From assembly GCA_018242665.1 (NCBI GenBank), contig JAFEBL010000005.1, positions 45,850 through 109,849 of the forward strand: DNA of 64,000 nucleotides, given 5' to 3'. The stretch comes from Nitrospira sp. GTDB lineage: Bacteria > Nitrospirota > Nitrospiria > Nitrospirales > Nitrospiraceae. The position numbers were made by a program, and so were the translations under genes. The notes below the pieces were generated by a model. The model searched no databases. It was given only the letters and a program-made list of their open reading frames with translations, and was not told where the DNA came from. Positions 63,986 through 64,000 of this stretch are shown piece by piece (position 1 is the first letter of the stretch; each line of letters begins with the position of its first letter).

Positions 63986-64000
63986 TTTCCTTCCTAAGCT

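Overview
The window is about 64 kb of dense, G+C-rich bacterial chromosome. Gene content and order suggest a Nitrospira-like member of the Nitrospirota: an assimilatory sulfate-reduction cluster around a fused sulfite reductase, PCP_red-domain proteins in a chromosome stretch with no photosynthesis genes, an archaeal-type PheRS, and a long aromatic amino acid/cmk/rpsA supra-operon. The assignment rests on gene content, not on a marker search. There is no rRNA operon, CRISPR array, insertion sequence or recognisable integrase.

Layout. 0-9.8 kb: an acetyltransferase, a zinc/manganese ABC importer (permease, ATPase, binding protein), anmK, a DUF2726 protein, a TPR periplasmic protein, a beta-helix protein, a response regulator-diguanylate cyclase, a lytic transglycosylase behind a possible sigma-54 promoter, and a MEDS-domain sensor. 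10.06-14.66 kb: a small genomic island bounded by an exact 43-bp direct repeat that copies the 3' part of the initiator tRNA-fMet gene. It carries a membrane histidine kinase and NarL-type regulator, an exported DsrE-like protein, a TlpA-like thioredoxin, a frameshifted helix-hairpin-helix protein and a lipoprotein. 14.8-24.6 kb: fmt, rsmB, rpe and archaeal-type pheS-pheT, converging on thrS-infC-rpmI-rplT, then tRNA-Val(GAC). infC appears to start with AUC directly after the thrS stop.

24.7-36.3 kb: HU, a Fis-like protein and an Rrf2 regulator, followed by the sulfate-assimilation operon: sulfite reductase/TusA fusion, APS reductase, a TrpD-like protein, cysD, and cysN with a degenerate APS-kinase tail. 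Next come an Mrp ATPase, a zinc-ribbon/PCP_red protein and a His-rich membrane protein. 36.4-50.5 kb: yebC, ruvA, a Cys-repeat exported protein, ruvB, then pheA-hisC-aroF-tyrA-aroA-cmk-plsC-rpsA-sppA-HU/IHF-PCP_red repeat protein. 50.9-60.5 kb: small hypotheticals, a VCBS-repeat lipoprotein, a D,D-carboxypeptidase, glutamate dehydrogenase, lipB, an HtrA protease and a sigma-70 factor. 60.7-64 kb: trmI, an SDR enzyme, aroE, aroK and tRNA-Arg(TCG).

Functionally, the aromatic genes cover DAHP synthase, EPSP synthase, shikimate dehydrogenase and kinase, and both prephenate branches. The sulfur genes take sulfate through APS to sulfide. The fmt/tRNA-fMet, thrS-infC-rpmI-rplT and pheST genes form a translation block. 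The most unusual features are the integrase-less island in tRNA-fMet, the AUC start of infC, the archaeal-type PheRS lying next to rplT in opposite orientation, the sulfite reductase with two complete cysteine ligand sets, and two multi-repeat PCP_red proteins.
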